From Candidatus Acidiferrum typicum (lineage in GTDB: Bacteria; Acidobacteriota; Terriglobia; Acidiferrales; UBA7541), in assembly GCA_025463105.1 (NCBI GenBank), contig JAOAPW010000314.1, forward strand, positions 1-12,359: a DNA stretch of 12,359 bases, in the 5' to 3' direction. Positions 1 to 7,086 of the stretch are shown one piece after another. The position numbers and the translations under genes are program-made. Positions within the stretch are counted from its first letter, which is position 1. Each line of letters starts with the position of its first letter. Under the pieces are notes generated by a model. It had not been told where the DNA came from. It saw nothing but the letters and a program-made list of their open reading frames with translations, and searched no databases.

Positions 1-1001
1 AGCACTGGAATTCCCTGCAGGTTAATCAATTTGTGCGCAGGTTCCTTCTGAACCCAGCACGGAATGAGGTCAGGTCCATCCGCCTTTTCCTGGCGAAGAG
101 TCTGTAATTCGGATGCTTCCTTAACTGCCGGATCATAATGAACGGGGAGATTCGTAAGACCCCAGAGCCGCCCGGGACCCGTTTGGCCTCTCTCCGCGTT
201 TTCAATGGGAGGAGCCACAGGTTCGGCCGCGACAATTCCCTTGATGAGTTTCGGACGGGCATCCGCGAGTTCCCACCCGGAAGTGGACACACCCGAGTGC
301 AGGAGCAGGATGACTGGCTGGCCGATCAAATCCACCAACTGGATCAAGGCGTCAGTCGTATATTTTTCCACGTTTCCGCCCAGCACGACCGGGATTTCGC
401 TCTTGGCAAAAGCATCAAAAACCGGGTCGCCTATTTTGCCTTTGCTCGGTCCGTCACCCGGCCATTGCGTTTGCTTCGTGAACTGCGGCCAGGTGCTTTG
501 CGTTGTCGACGGCGGACGCCCTCCCGACCAGACCTCTTCCATCAAGGGAGAAGTCCGCGGGGCAGCCAACTTTCCGTCTGCATCCGAGTTTGGAAAATAA
601 AGTGAACGCCCGCGGCCCGGATAATCCATTACGTAAACCGTGTAGCCCTGGTTGAGAAAGTCATAGGCCCAGCCCGGCCGCCCGTCCGGCGTTTGCAGCA
701 CGGTTACGGCTGTTTGACCGGCTCCTCCACAGATGAACACGATCGGATACGGATGCTGAATCTTCCTGGGCACCATCACTTCGACATACATGGCCCCGAA
801 CATGATCTCCTTGCCGGGCTCCCCCTCGTAATGGCCGCCAACATAGAAATGACCCTCGCGCCCGATGTTGTCCGTAGGAAAAGTAGGGATCGATGCGGGA
901 GGAGGAGCGTTAGCAGCATCTTTCGCATTCGCTCCGGACCAGCCGCTAGCAAAAACCGCAGCCAGCGCCGAGAGTGTGGCGGTCAGTATCCTTGCCTTCA
1001 T
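1..1001 (-). CDS. Secreted alpha/beta-hydrolase esterase, C-terminus cut by window edge
   Basis: Reading leftward from the ATG at 1001-999, the frame stays open for 333 codons to the window edge, so the C-terminus is missing. The start is supported by a GGGGAG ribosome site about 8 nt upstream. Residues 1-25 form a signal peptide (basic MKAR, a hydrophobic stretch, then an Ala-rich end near SGANA), so the enzyme should be exported. The fold follows an alpha/beta hydrolase: oxyanion-type CGGAGQT at 91-97, PDGRPGW at 105-111, DYPGRGRS at 126-133, a nucleophile elbow LLHSG with Ser236 as likely nucleophile, and a VAAEP segment with Glu260 as a possible acid. The catalytic His is probably beyond the edge. 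This resembles the bacterial esterase group with HSQSG-type elbows; here the residues after the serine are Gly-Val-Ser, which is unusual. Substrate unknown. It is divergent from the TPR gene at 1207. Confidence 0.85.
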   Translation of the reverse strand, partial: MKARILTATLSALAAVFASGWSGANAKDAANAPPPASIPTFPTDNIGREGHFYVGGHYEGEPGKEIMFGAMYVEVMVPRKIQHPYPIVFICGGAGQTAVTVLQTPDGRPGWAYDFLNQGYTVYVMDYPGRGRSLYFPNSDADGKLAAPRTSPLMEEVWSGGRPPSTTQSTWPQFTKQTQWPGDGPSKGKIGDPVFDAFAKSEIPVVLGGNVEKYTTDALIQLVDLIGQPVILLLHSGVSTSGWELADARPKLIKGIVAAEPVAPPIENAERGQTGPGRLWGLTNLPVHYDPAVKEASELQTLRQEKADGPDLIPCWVQKEPAHKLINLQGIPV

Positions 1002-1206
1002 GACGATTTCTCCCCTTCTGTTCTTTCTGGAATTTCATCCAAGCAGGAAGTTCTATAACAAAGCGTGATGTAGCCTTCTCCTCAGTCTTCCAAGCGGCGA
1101 ACAGTGTATCACCCGCCGCGGATTCAGCGCTGGCCTGCCTGCGTTTCTACAATTGCTTGAACCCGCTCCGAGGTATAGACTCGCTGAAGTAGTCTGGTTG
1201 TGAACG
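1002..1206. promoter_or_regulatory. Divergent intergenic region between esterase and TPR gene
   Basis: These 205 bp separate two divergent starts and must hold both promoters. On the minus strand TATAGA (plus 1052-1057) could be a -10 element about 50 bp before the esterase start, but no convincing -35 lies at the right distance. No strong palindrome is seen. The overlapping reading frames here are not credible genes. Confidence 0.4.
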
Positions 1207-2292
1207 ATGCACCGCTTTCCAAATTCAGATCTCTTCGCTAAGTCACTTTTATTTTGCGCTCTGTTCGTCATTTCATTGCCCATCGCTGCGCAAAGACAAC
1301 CGAATCCGAATACATCGGGATCCGTGCCAAACACTCGAACAGTCCAACCGCAAAGGTTTTCGGTGGCAGGAATGGTCTCTGACGCCGAGAGTCATACCAG
1401 GATCGACAACGTCAGAGTGGATCTCCGCGCCATAACTGGCGGAACAGTGGCAACAGCATTCACAAGCGGAAATGGCAACTTTCAATTCGGCAACATTCCA
1501 GGCGGCAGCTATGAAATCATTGTGGAGCAACCGGGGTACCAGGCTGCCCACCAGCAGGTGTACGTTCAGGGACCGGTATTCGGATTCATGATCGAACTGC
1601 GCGGCTTGTCGAAAGGGAGCAATGTAGCCTCCGGAAATCCGTTGGTTTCCAAGCGAGAGCTGTCGATCCCGCAGAAAGCCCACGATGCCATGAAAAAGGG
1701 AGTCGAACTGCTGTATGGGAAATCTGACTATCAGGGAAGCATCAAGCAGTTCGAACGCGCCACCCAGGCGTATCCGGATTACTACGAGGCATACACGCAG
1801 ATGGGCGTTGCGTATCTGAGCTTGAACGACTTTTCCAACTCTGAGCGGGCCTTGCGCAAGGCGCTCGATTTGAGTGACCAGCACGACCAGACTGCACTGT
1901 ATTGGCTCGCGTCACTTCTCTCGAACGGGCAGAAGTTCACCGATGCGGAGCCGCTTGCGCGCAAGGCCGTTGAACTCGATGGAAATTCCTGGCAGGCGAA
2001 TTCTGAATTGGCCCGCGCCCTCTTCGGATTGGACCGCCCGGCCGAAGCGGAAACCAGCGCTCTCGCCGCAGTCAAGCTGCGCCCGGAGAACGCGAACCTT
2101 CGTTTGCTACTCGCCAACATCCACATGCAGTTGCAGAATAGACCGGCCTTACTGGACGATCTAAACACTTACCTCAAACTCGCGCCGACAGGGTCGTTCG
2201 CCGGCCAGGCTCGCAAGCAGCGGGACGAAGTACAACAGGAACTGCAGGACACACAGGCATCTCCGTCAACACCCAGCAACCAGAACCCCTGA
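1207..2292 (+). CDS. Exported protein: carboxypeptidase-like regulatory domain plus TPR repeats
   Basis: This 361-aa protein begins with a signal peptide (hydrophobic LLFCALFVISLPIAA, cleavage likely near residue 28-30). After a Pro/Asn/Thr linker, residues 51-131 look like a carboxypeptidase-regulatory-like (CarboxypepD_reg) beta-sandwich: VAGMVSDAES..., FTSGNGNFQFGNIPGGSYEI, then VEQPGYQ. Residues about 156-327 hold four to five TPR-like helical pairs, for example AYTQMGVAYLSLNDFSNSER and ALYWLASLLSNGQKFTDAEP; the last 30 residues are Gln/Ser/Pro-rich and probably disordered. Such proteins are common in Acidobacteriota and are thought to act as periplasmic scaffolds; no catalytic residues are visible. 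The ATG at 1207 has only a weak ribosome site, but the signal peptide begins right after it, which supports this start. It stands alone, with 264 bp to the next possible start. Confidence 0.88.
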   Translation: MHRFPNSDLFAKSLLFCALFVISLPIAAQRQPNPNTSGSVPNTRTVQPQRFSVAGMVSDAESHTRIDNVRVDLRAITGGTVATAFTSGNGNFQFGNIPGGSYEIIVEQPGYQAAHQQVYVQGPVFGFMIELRGLSKGSNVASGNPLVSKRELSIPQKAHDAMKKGVELLYGKSDYQGSIKQFERATQAYPDYYEAYTQMGVAYLSLNDFSNSERALRKALDLSDQHDQTALYWLASLLSNGQKFTDAEPLARKAVELDGNSWQANSELARALFGLDRPAEAETSALAAVKLRPENANLRLLLANIHMQLQNRPALLDDLNTYLKLAPTGSFAGQARKQRDEVQQELQDTQASPSTPSNQNP

Positions 2293-2556
2293 GCCCCGTA
2301 AAGCATAAACCCCACTTTTTGCAAAATCAAAGCAACTGGCGTCAGTAAATACTTTGGCGGCGCAAGGAAATTAAATTGCCGTGCGGCCACGTTCCGAGAA
2401 GTGACCTTCTCATGTCCGCAGGCTATTGACAGGGTACGCAGCGTCCTGGCAACGCTCCCGACCCTCGTCGGGTCGAAACTTTCTGTAGTATGATGAGTGC
2501 GTTCGGAAAGCCTGCTGCGGGACCCGACCTCTGATTCGATCCAGGCGAGGTGAGCC
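2293..2556. other. Intergenic region, no gene seen
   Basis: No credible frame on either strand. It holds a small hairpin at 2459-2475 (CGACCC, 5-nt loop, GGGTCG) and a perfect TTGACA at 2426-2431 without a matching -10 at 16-18 bp. A TAGTAT at 2486-2491 could be a -10 for the small gene at 2557 and the MEDS gene, but it has no recognisable -35. The A+T content is higher in the first 100 bp, as expected between genes. Confidence 0.4.
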
Positions 2557-2722
2557 ATGGCGCATCACGACTACTCGGTCGTAGTCTTCTCTCCCCATTG
2601 GTCTGTGCTACATTCTTGCGCTTTTGTACATCGCAATCGCACCCGGGCTGACGCTTCTACCCCAGGGATATTTCAACGTGCGACGGGCGCTTTTCCTGAT
2701 AGCTATCGCCGTAAACGCATAA
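2557..2722 (+). pseudogene. Small membrane-protein frame broken by a +1 shift (candidate)
   Basis: An ATG at 2557 follows a good ribosome site (GAGGTG, 4 nt upstream). Twelve to thirteen codons later, at a run of four C (2593-2596), the hydrophobic reading moves to the next frame. There it encodes IGLCYILALLYIAIAPGLTL and, after PQGYFNVRR, ALFLIAIAVNA before a TAA at 2720-2722. Removing one C would join both parts into a 54-aa protein with two membrane-like segments. The hydrophobic reading even resumes past the stop (YAFAIVLSVVFLLFM). The uninterrupted frame from 2557 runs to 2775 but encodes a basic, unconvincing peptide. I read this as a decayed or frameshifted small membrane gene; a sequencing error in the C-run or programmed shift is also possible. 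Family not recognised. Confidence 0.35.
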
Positions 2723-2778
2723 TATGCGTTCGCGATTGTGCTTTCCGTCGTATTTCTCCTATTCATGCGAGGTGATTT

Positions 2779-3432
2779 ATGGCAATCGAGAATCATTCCG
2801 TACAGTTCGCCGGAGGCAATCTCGGCGGGCAACATCACATTTGCGCTTTCTTCAACAGCGCCGACGAGGAGCACAGGGTGCTCCGCTCGTTCTTCAAAAA
2901 CGGCTTCGAGCGGGGGGATAAAGCTTTCCATCTCGTCAACCCTGCGCAACGGGGAGAACATCTCAAACGGCTCGCCGAAGCAGGTATCAATGTGCAAGGC
3001 GCGATGGACACCGGCCAATTGGAGGTGCGGTCGTGGCATGACGCTCCGCTTCGCGGCGGCCGGTTTGACCAGGACGCCTGGCTGGGTTCGTTCGAACAAG
3101 TGCTTCAGTCCGGGCCGGCGGCAGGGTACGCGCAGACAAGATTTCTGGCGCACATGGAATGGGCGCTTGTCGACTTACCAGGCGTCGAAGACCTGATCGA
3201 GTTCGAGACGCGGGTCAACTACGTCGTTCCCAAGTACGACAATATAGAGATCTGCGCGTATGATCTGTCAAAATTTAGCGCTGGCGTAGTGATGGACGCC
3301 TTGCGGACGCATCCAGTGGTCATTATCGGAGGGTTACTGCAGGAGAATCCGTTCTTCGTTCCTCCCGATCAGTTTCTCCTCGAGTTGCAAGGGCGACGGC
3401 CGCTTCGCAGGAGCGCAGGCACGGCGAACTAA
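2779..3432 (+). CDS. MEDS-domain sensory protein
   Basis: A 217-aa soluble protein that matches the MEDS (MEthanogen/methylotroph, DcmR Sensory) domain over nearly its whole length. Supporting segments are HHICAFFNSADEEHRVLRSF (19-38), the FERGDKAFHLVNP strand-turn (43-55), RFLAHMEWAL (121-130), FETRVNY (142-148) and CAYDLSKFSAGVVMDALRTH (159-178) followed by PVVIIGG. There are no membrane segments and no output domain, so it probably passes a signal to a partner. MEDS domains are known in DcmR, which controls dichloromethane degradation, and fused to or beside histidine kinases; the ligand is generally unknown. The ATG at 2779 has a GAGGTGA ribosome site. Its TAA is immediately followed by the ATG of a histidine kinase, so the two are almost certainly co-transcribed and translationally coupled. 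Confidence 0.88.
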   Translation: MAIENHSVQFAGGNLGGQHHICAFFNSADEEHRVLRSFFKNGFERGDKAFHLVNPAQRGEHLKRLAEAGINVQGAMDTGQLEVRSWHDAPLRGGRFDQDAWLGSFEQVLQSGPAAGYAQTRFLAHMEWALVDLPGVEDLIEFETRVNYVVPKYDNIEICAYDLSKFSAGVVMDALRTHPVVIIGGLLQENPFFVPPDQFLLELQGRRPLRRSAGTAN

Positions 3433-5106
3433 ATGCCCGCAGAATCGCATGCTGAGAGTACGGCGCTGCGAAAGGCGCTCCGAGAGCTGGTAGCACTTTC
3501 GACAATCCCGGCGGCATGGGTGGGGAGAGAACCGCCTGTCATTGCCGCCGGGCTTGCCGATGTGCTGGTCGGATCGCTGCGCTTGGATTTCGCTTTTGTG
3601 CGTTTGTGCGATCCCAGAGGGGGCACCGCAGCCGAAGGCTCCCGGGGAAACGGGTGGGAAGCATTCCCCGAATGGCTGCGGACTCACCCGGGCGGCGACC
3701 ACTTTTCGTGCAAGGAAATCGTTGCTGACCTTGGCGGCGCGGAGCCATGCCGAGGTGTTCTCATTCCCGTTGGTGTCAATGGCGAGGCTGGCCTGGTCGC
3801 TGCTGCATGCGCTCGCACCGACTTTCCCAGCGAGATTGACCAGTTGCTGCTCTCCGTGGCTGCGAATCACGCCGCGGCAGCATTCCAGAACGCGCTCCTG
3901 CGCCACGAACTTGACATGAAGGTGGCGGAACTCCGTGAAGCGCGCAATGAACTCGAGATGAAGGTGGCGGAACGCACCGCTGATTTGCGCCGGAGCGAGG
4001 CGTATTTAGCTGACGCGCAAAGGCTGACCCACACAGGGAGTTGGGCGTGCAATATCAACACCAGAAAGTCCGTCCACTCGTCCGCGGAGCATTCCCGCCT
4101 GTATGGCTTCGATCCGGACAACGGGCTACCTTCATTTGAGGAATTTTGGCAGCGCGTTCATCCAGAAGACCAGGCTGGAATTGTCGAAGCCTTAGAGAGG
4201 GCAAATTCAACGGGGAAAGATTTCGAGGCGCATTTCCGAGTCGTTCTTCCAGACGGTACGACGAGATTCATTTACTGCGTCGGTCATCCTGTTTTCAACC
4301 CGTCCGGCGATGGCGGTGTACTCTTGGGTATCTCGATGGACATCACCGAACGCAGGCGGGCGGATGAAGAGCGCGAGAGATTGCGCCAGGTACAAGCTGA
4401 TCTTGCGCACTTAAGCCGGGTGACCACCATGGGCGAGTTGACGGCCTCGCTGGCTCACGAGATAAGGCAGCCCATTGCTGCGGCAGCGACAAACGCAAAA
4501 ACTTGTTTGCGGTGGCTTGGGCGTGATTATCCCAATGTGGAAGAGGCGTCCCAAGCCGCAGCAAGAATGGTCAAAGATGTAACGCGCGCGGGCGAAATCA
4601 TTAGCAGCATCAGTTTGATGTTCAAGAAGGACGCCCTGCAGCGGGAGTTGGTTGATGTAAATGAACTCATTCGAGAAATGAATGTCCTGCTACGCAGTGA
4701 GGCGAACCGCTATTCGATCTCAATCCGCACCGAGCTTGTGGAGGATATTCCCAAGGTCATGGCAGACCGTGTGCAACTGCAGCAGGTTTTGATGAACCTC
4801 ATGCTCAATGGCATCGATGCCATGAAGGAAACGAGTGGCGAAAGTGAGCTCACCATCAAGTCGGAAGCCAACCGGGGTCAACTGCTGATCTCGGTCAGCG
4901 ATACCGGTGTTGGATTGCCCCAGGAGCAGGCGGACCAGATCTTCCGGGCATTCTTTACGACCAAAGATAAGGGGACTGGTATGGGGCTGCCCATCAGCCG
5001 GTCGATCATTGAGTCGCATGGCGGCCGTTTGTGGGCCACCGGTGCCTCCGGGCCGGGTGCAACTTTTCAGTTCACGCTGCCCGTCACGGTCGCGGCACAC
5101 GCATAA
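3433..5106 (+). CDS. GAF-PAS sensor histidine kinase
   Basis: A 557-aa soluble hybrid-free sensor kinase. Residues about 10-155 form a GAF-like domain (LADVLVGSLRLDFAFVRLCD, then IPVGVNGEAGLVAAA). Residues 155-190 are a coiled coil with two MKVAE repeats. Residues about 190-310 are a PAS_3-type domain ending in the PAC signature GVLLGISMDITERR. The HisKA domain carries the H-box LTASLAHEIRQPIAA with His342 as the phosphoacceptor. The ATPase domain shows the N-box (Asn455, Asn459 in MNLMLNGIDAM), the G1 box SDTGVGLP (489-496), the F box FFTTK and the G2 box GTGMGLP (514-520). The C-terminal half is like FixL-type kinases. No membrane segments, so it senses a cytoplasmic signal, probably through MEDS/GAF/PAS. 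It starts 0 nt after the MEDS stop. No response regulator is in the window. Confidence 0.95.
   Translation: MPAESHAESTALRKALRELVALSTIPAAWVGREPPVIAAGLADVLVGSLRLDFAFVRLCDPRGGTAAEGSRGNGWEAFPEWLRTHPGGDHFSCKEIVADLGGAEPCRGVLIPVGVNGEAGLVAAACARTDFPSEIDQLLLSVAANHAAAAFQNALLRHELDMKVAELREARNELEMKVAERTADLRRSEAYLADAQRLTHTGSWACNINTRKSVHSSAEHSRLYGFDPDNGLPSFEEFWQRVHPEDQAGIVEALERANSTGKDFEAHFRVVLPDGTTRFIYCVGHPVFNPSGDGGVLLGISMDITERRRADEERERLRQVQADLAHLSRVTTMGELTASLAHEIRQPIAAAATNAKTCLRWLGRDYPNVEEASQAAARMVKDVTRAGEIISSISLMFKKDALQRELVDVNELIREMNVLLRSEANRYSISIRTELVEDIPKVMADRVQLQQVLMNLMLNGIDAMKETSGESELTIKSEANRGQLLISVSDTGVGLPQEQADQIFRAFFTTKDKGTGMGLPISRSIIESHGGRLWATGASGPGATFQFTLPVTVAAHA
3914..3975 (+). repeat. Short direct repeat inside the kinase coiled coil
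   Basis: The 16-mer ATGAAGGTGGCGGAAC occurs twice, at about 3915 and 3960, 45 bp (15 codons) apart. It encodes the two MKVAE units of the GAF-PAS linker helix. The in-frame spacing suggests a small duplication that lengthened the coiled coil without breaking it. Confidence 0.6.
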
Positions 5107-5251
5107 CCTTCCCCGCGAAGGAAATCTCTACCTCGCCGAGGTCAACAGCGGCCGCGGCGAAAAATTCCGCCCCCGAAGCGACGCAAATCCTTCCCTCATG
5201 GTGGGCAAACCGGTCTATTCCGCTTGGAAATAGTTCTTTCGGTGTCACGGC

Positions 5252-5288
5252 TAGGGTATTCGCCCCCTGCAAATTAGGGAATTCCCCT
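5252..5288. promoter_or_regulatory. Two TAGGG-type operator boxes, 23 bp apart
   Basis: Box 1 (5252-5268) reads TAGGGTATTCGCCCCCT and box 2 (5275-5288) reads TAGGGAATTCCCCT. Both are near-palindromic with TAGGG on the left and a C-run on the right. Their starts are 23 bp apart, about two helical turns. Box 2 ends 2 bp before a possible -35, so the boxes would be centred near -45 and -67, typical places for activators such as FixJ/NarL-type response regulators. The binding protein is not known; the kinase just upstream makes its missing partner a natural candidate, which is inference. Confidence 0.45.
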
Positions 5289-5290
5289 GA

Positions 5291-5319
5291 TTGGTCTTTT
5301 AAACACTCAAGCTTATGCT
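5291..5319 (+). promoter_or_regulatory. Candidate promoter for the small gene
   Basis: TTGGTC (5291-5296) and TATGCT (5314-5319) are separated by exactly 17 bp. Matches to the sigma-70 consensus are 3/6 and 4/6, so it is weak alone, as expected for an activator-dependent promoter. Transcription would begin near 5326 and give a leader of about 40 or 82 nt, depending on which start codon is used. Confidence 0.4.
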
Positions 5320-5407
5320 CAGGCTCACCACCCGACTAGCCACTGAGCTGGTCGAGCGCACTTGAATGGCAGTGTCAGTGGGTATTAGCCCAGAGGAAAA
5401 TCCAAAC

Positions 5408-5563
5408 ATGCAAAACATGGACAACGAATTGAAACAGGAAAGCCAACCCCCAGCTCAGCCCGACCTGAAGCGGCCGTCCGAGTCACGGTTCAATGACGCC
5501 GAGTACAAACGATGGTGGGATCAGCTGCAAGCCATTCGCTTCCCCAATATCGAACAGGGATAA
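5408..5563 (+). CDS. Small hypothetical protein, Pro/Gln-rich head and Trp-Trp tail
   Basis: The frame runs 5366-5563 (65 aa), but the ATG at 5408 is preferred because AGAGG lies about 10 nt before it, while the ATG at 5366 has no clear ribosome site. The 51-aa product is soluble and very polar. Its first half is rich in Asn, Gln, Pro and Lys; the second half, SRFNDAEYKRWWDQLQAIRF, could form one amphipathic helix with two adjacent tryptophans. There is no signal peptide or cysteine. I do not recognise a family. Its promoter region carries the TAGGG boxes, and it follows the kinase gene by about 300 bp, so it may be a target of that signalling pathway (inference). It converges with ispG, with only 43 bp between the stops. 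Confidence 0.5.
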   Translation: MQNMDNELKQESQPPAQPDLKRPSESRFNDAEYKRWWDQLQAIRFPNIEQG

Positions 5564-5606
5564 TTATCTGCAATTAGAGTTCTCTGCTGGCGCGGGCGAG
5601 AAGAAC

Positions 5607-6866
5607 TCAGGTCCGGCTGGCGGCAGGCGCGGTGACGCGCGCGGCGTATTTTGTGCGGATGTAGTCGTCCACCAATTTGCGGAACGCTGCGGAGAGTTCA
5701 TCGTAATTGCCGTGCAGGGTGACAAATTTTTGGCCGTCGATGTAGACGGGGCAGCTTGGCTCTTCCCCGGTGCCCGGCAGACTAATGCCGATATTGGCGG
5801 CTTTTGATTCTCCGGGGCCGTTGACGATGCAGCCCATCACGGCCAGAGTCATCTCTTCAACACCCTCGTATTGCTGCTTCCACTCTGGCATTTTGTCGCG
5901 GATATAGCCTTGAATACGCTCGGCGAGTTCCTGGAACGTCGTGCTGGTGGTGCGTCCGCAGCCGGGGCAGGCCGTTACGCTGGGCGCAAAGGAGCGCAGA
6001 CCGAGCGCCTGAAGCAATTCGCACGAAGCGTAAACTTCTTCGCGGCGGTCGCCGCCAGGGCGCGGCGTGAGCGAAATGCGAATCGTGTCGCCGATCCCTT
6101 CCTGCAACAAAATTCCAATAGCTGCCGCGGACCACACCGTGCCCTTGGTGCCCATGCCCGCTTCGGTGAGTCCCAGATGCAGCGGCTGCTCGGTCTTGCG
6201 CGAGAGGTCGCGGTAGACTTGAATAAGATTCTGCGGCTTCGAAACTTTGCAGGAAATAATAATCTGATCGCGTCGCAGACCAGATTCCAGCGCAAGTTCC
6301 GTCGATTCGATCGCGGAGAGCACCATGCAATTGTTGATGATTTCGTCGGAGTCGAAGCCCAGATTGCGGTCGGTATTTTCCTGCATCTTGCGCATGACCA
6401 GCTCCTGATTGAGCGAGCCGCCATTGACGCCAATGCGCACCGGTTTGCCGTTGTCGACGGCAACTTTACATATCGTCGCAAACTGCTCGTCGCGCCGCGC
6501 ACCCGCCCCCACGTTGCCGGGATTGATTCGATATTTGTCGAGCGCCCGCGCGCAATCAGGATATTTTGTGAGCAGGACGTGTCCGTTGTAGTGAAAATCG
6601 CCGATGATCGGCGCAACGCAGCCGGCATCGCGCAGCCGCGACACAATTTCCGCAACCGCCGCGGCCGATTCCGGCATGTTCACCGTGATGCGGACCAGTT
6701 CCGACCCGGCTTCAGCCAATTCCTTGCACTGCGTCACAGTCCCGGCGATGTCCGCCGTATCAGTATTGGTCATCGACTGCACGACCACAGGCGCGCCGCC
6801 GCCCACCTGAATGTGGCCGACCTTGACGCCAACAGTCTTCCGCCGCGTGATGGGAAATATCTGCAT
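5607..6866 (-). CDS. ispG: 4-hydroxy-3-methylbut-2-enyl diphosphate synthase (MEP pathway)
   Basis: The product (419 aa) is IspG/GcpE, which converts 2-C-methyl-D-erythritol 2,4-cyclodiphosphate to HMBPP in the cytoplasmic MEP route to isoprenoids. The N-terminal signature RRKTVGVKVGHIQVGG followed by PVVVQSMTNTDT is clear, as are YRINPGNVG (112-120) and LHLGLTEAG (229-237). The [4Fe-4S] ligands are Cys300 and Cys303 (TACPGCGRT), Cys346 (MGCIVNGPGE) and Glu353. Length is normal for the short, one-piece bacterial form with no inserted domain. The frame is open back to 7019, but those 51 extra codons read through a palindromic repeat; the ATG at 6866-6864 lies where homologues begin. No strong ribosome site is seen there, the only weak point. 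It is transcribed alone or after the HD gene, whose stop is 220 bp upstream. Confidence 0.97.
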   Translation of the reverse strand: MQIFPITRRKTVGVKVGHIQVGGGAPVVVQSMTNTDTADIAGTVTQCKELAEAGSELVRITVNMPESAAAVAEIVSRLRDAGCVAPIIGDFHYNGHVLLTKYPDCARALDKYRINPGNVGAGARRDEQFATICKVAVDNGKPVRIGVNGGSLNQELVMRKMQENTDRNLGFDSDEIINNCMVLSAIESTELALESGLRRDQIIISCKVSKPQNLIQVYRDLSRKTEQPLHLGLTEAGMGTKGTVWSAAAIGILLQEGIGDTIRISLTPRPGGDRREEVYASCELLQALGLRSFAPSVTACPGCGRTTSTTFQELAERIQGYIRDKMPEWKQQYEGVEEMTLAVMGCIVNGPGESKAANIGISLPGTGEEPSCPVYIDGQKFVTLHGNYDELSAAFRKLVDDYIRTKYAARVTAPAASRT

Positions 6867-6973
6867 ATTCGTTATTTCTGGACCCTCATGATAGCAGCCT
6901 GACACACGTGTCGCAAAATGGTGAAGTGAGTGCGTGTTGTCCAAATTTGAAAATTGTCGGGATGAATGGGGTG

Positions 6974-7042
6974 TGTAGGAGGTCGGGGCTTCAGCCCCGA
7001 CGTTCACGACTTCGCACACAGGCTCTGAAGCCCCGACCTCCT
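6974..7042. repeat. Paired palindrome element A (upstream of ispG)
   Basis: The left part is TGTAG (6974-6978), then a hairpin with 9-nt arms GTCGGGGCT / AGCCCCGAC (6982-6990, 6993-7001) around TC. The right part has GA (7027-7028) followed by AGCCCCGAC (7029-7037), but its left arm is degenerate. A perfect 18-bp inverted repeat joins the outer sides: AGGAGGTCGGGGCTTCAG at 6977-6994 and its complement at 7025-7042. The element lies 108 bp upstream of the ispG start. The layout matches elements B and C although the arm sequence differs. Similar to REP/REPIN pairs. Confidence 0.8.
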
Positions 7043-7086
7043 GAAAAGAAAACTCAGCCGCTTCGTGCTTCGTAACGTGAAGTTAG

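Larger units (their letters stand above)
5107..5407. other. Kinase to small-gene intergenic region
   Basis: About 300 bp without a credible gene. The first 140 bp have no clear signal apart from small GC hairpins such as CCTCGCCGAGG; no intrinsic terminator for the kinase gene is evident. The second part holds the TAGGG boxes, the candidate promoter and the leader of the small gene. Confidence 0.45.

Noticed and set aside
138..605. Plus-strand frames across the first kilobase
   Set aside because: They are shadows of the minus-strand esterase, whose 333 codons run uninterrupted with a signal peptide and hydrolase motifs.
1053..1334. Minus-strand 93-codon frame in the esterase/TPR gap
   Set aside because: It overlaps the signal-peptide coding part of the TPR gene and has no recognisable features or ribosome site.
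2426..2454. Promoter based on a perfect TTGACA at 2426
   Set aside because: At 16-18 bp the sequence is GC-rich (near GCAACG) and no -10 can be recognised.
5578..5607. Two-way terminator between the small gene and ispG
   Set aside because: AGTTCT/AGAACT arms exist but the stem is only 6 bp, the loop is long, and no T-run follows.
5871..6902. 343-codon plus-strand frame opposite ispG
   Set aside because: Wholly antisense to a clearly conserved enzyme; its Arg/Ala-rich product has no domain features.
6867..7019. N-terminal extension of ispG
   Set aside because: The 51 extra codons read through palindrome A and are not like any IspG start; homologues begin at RRKTV-type sequence.
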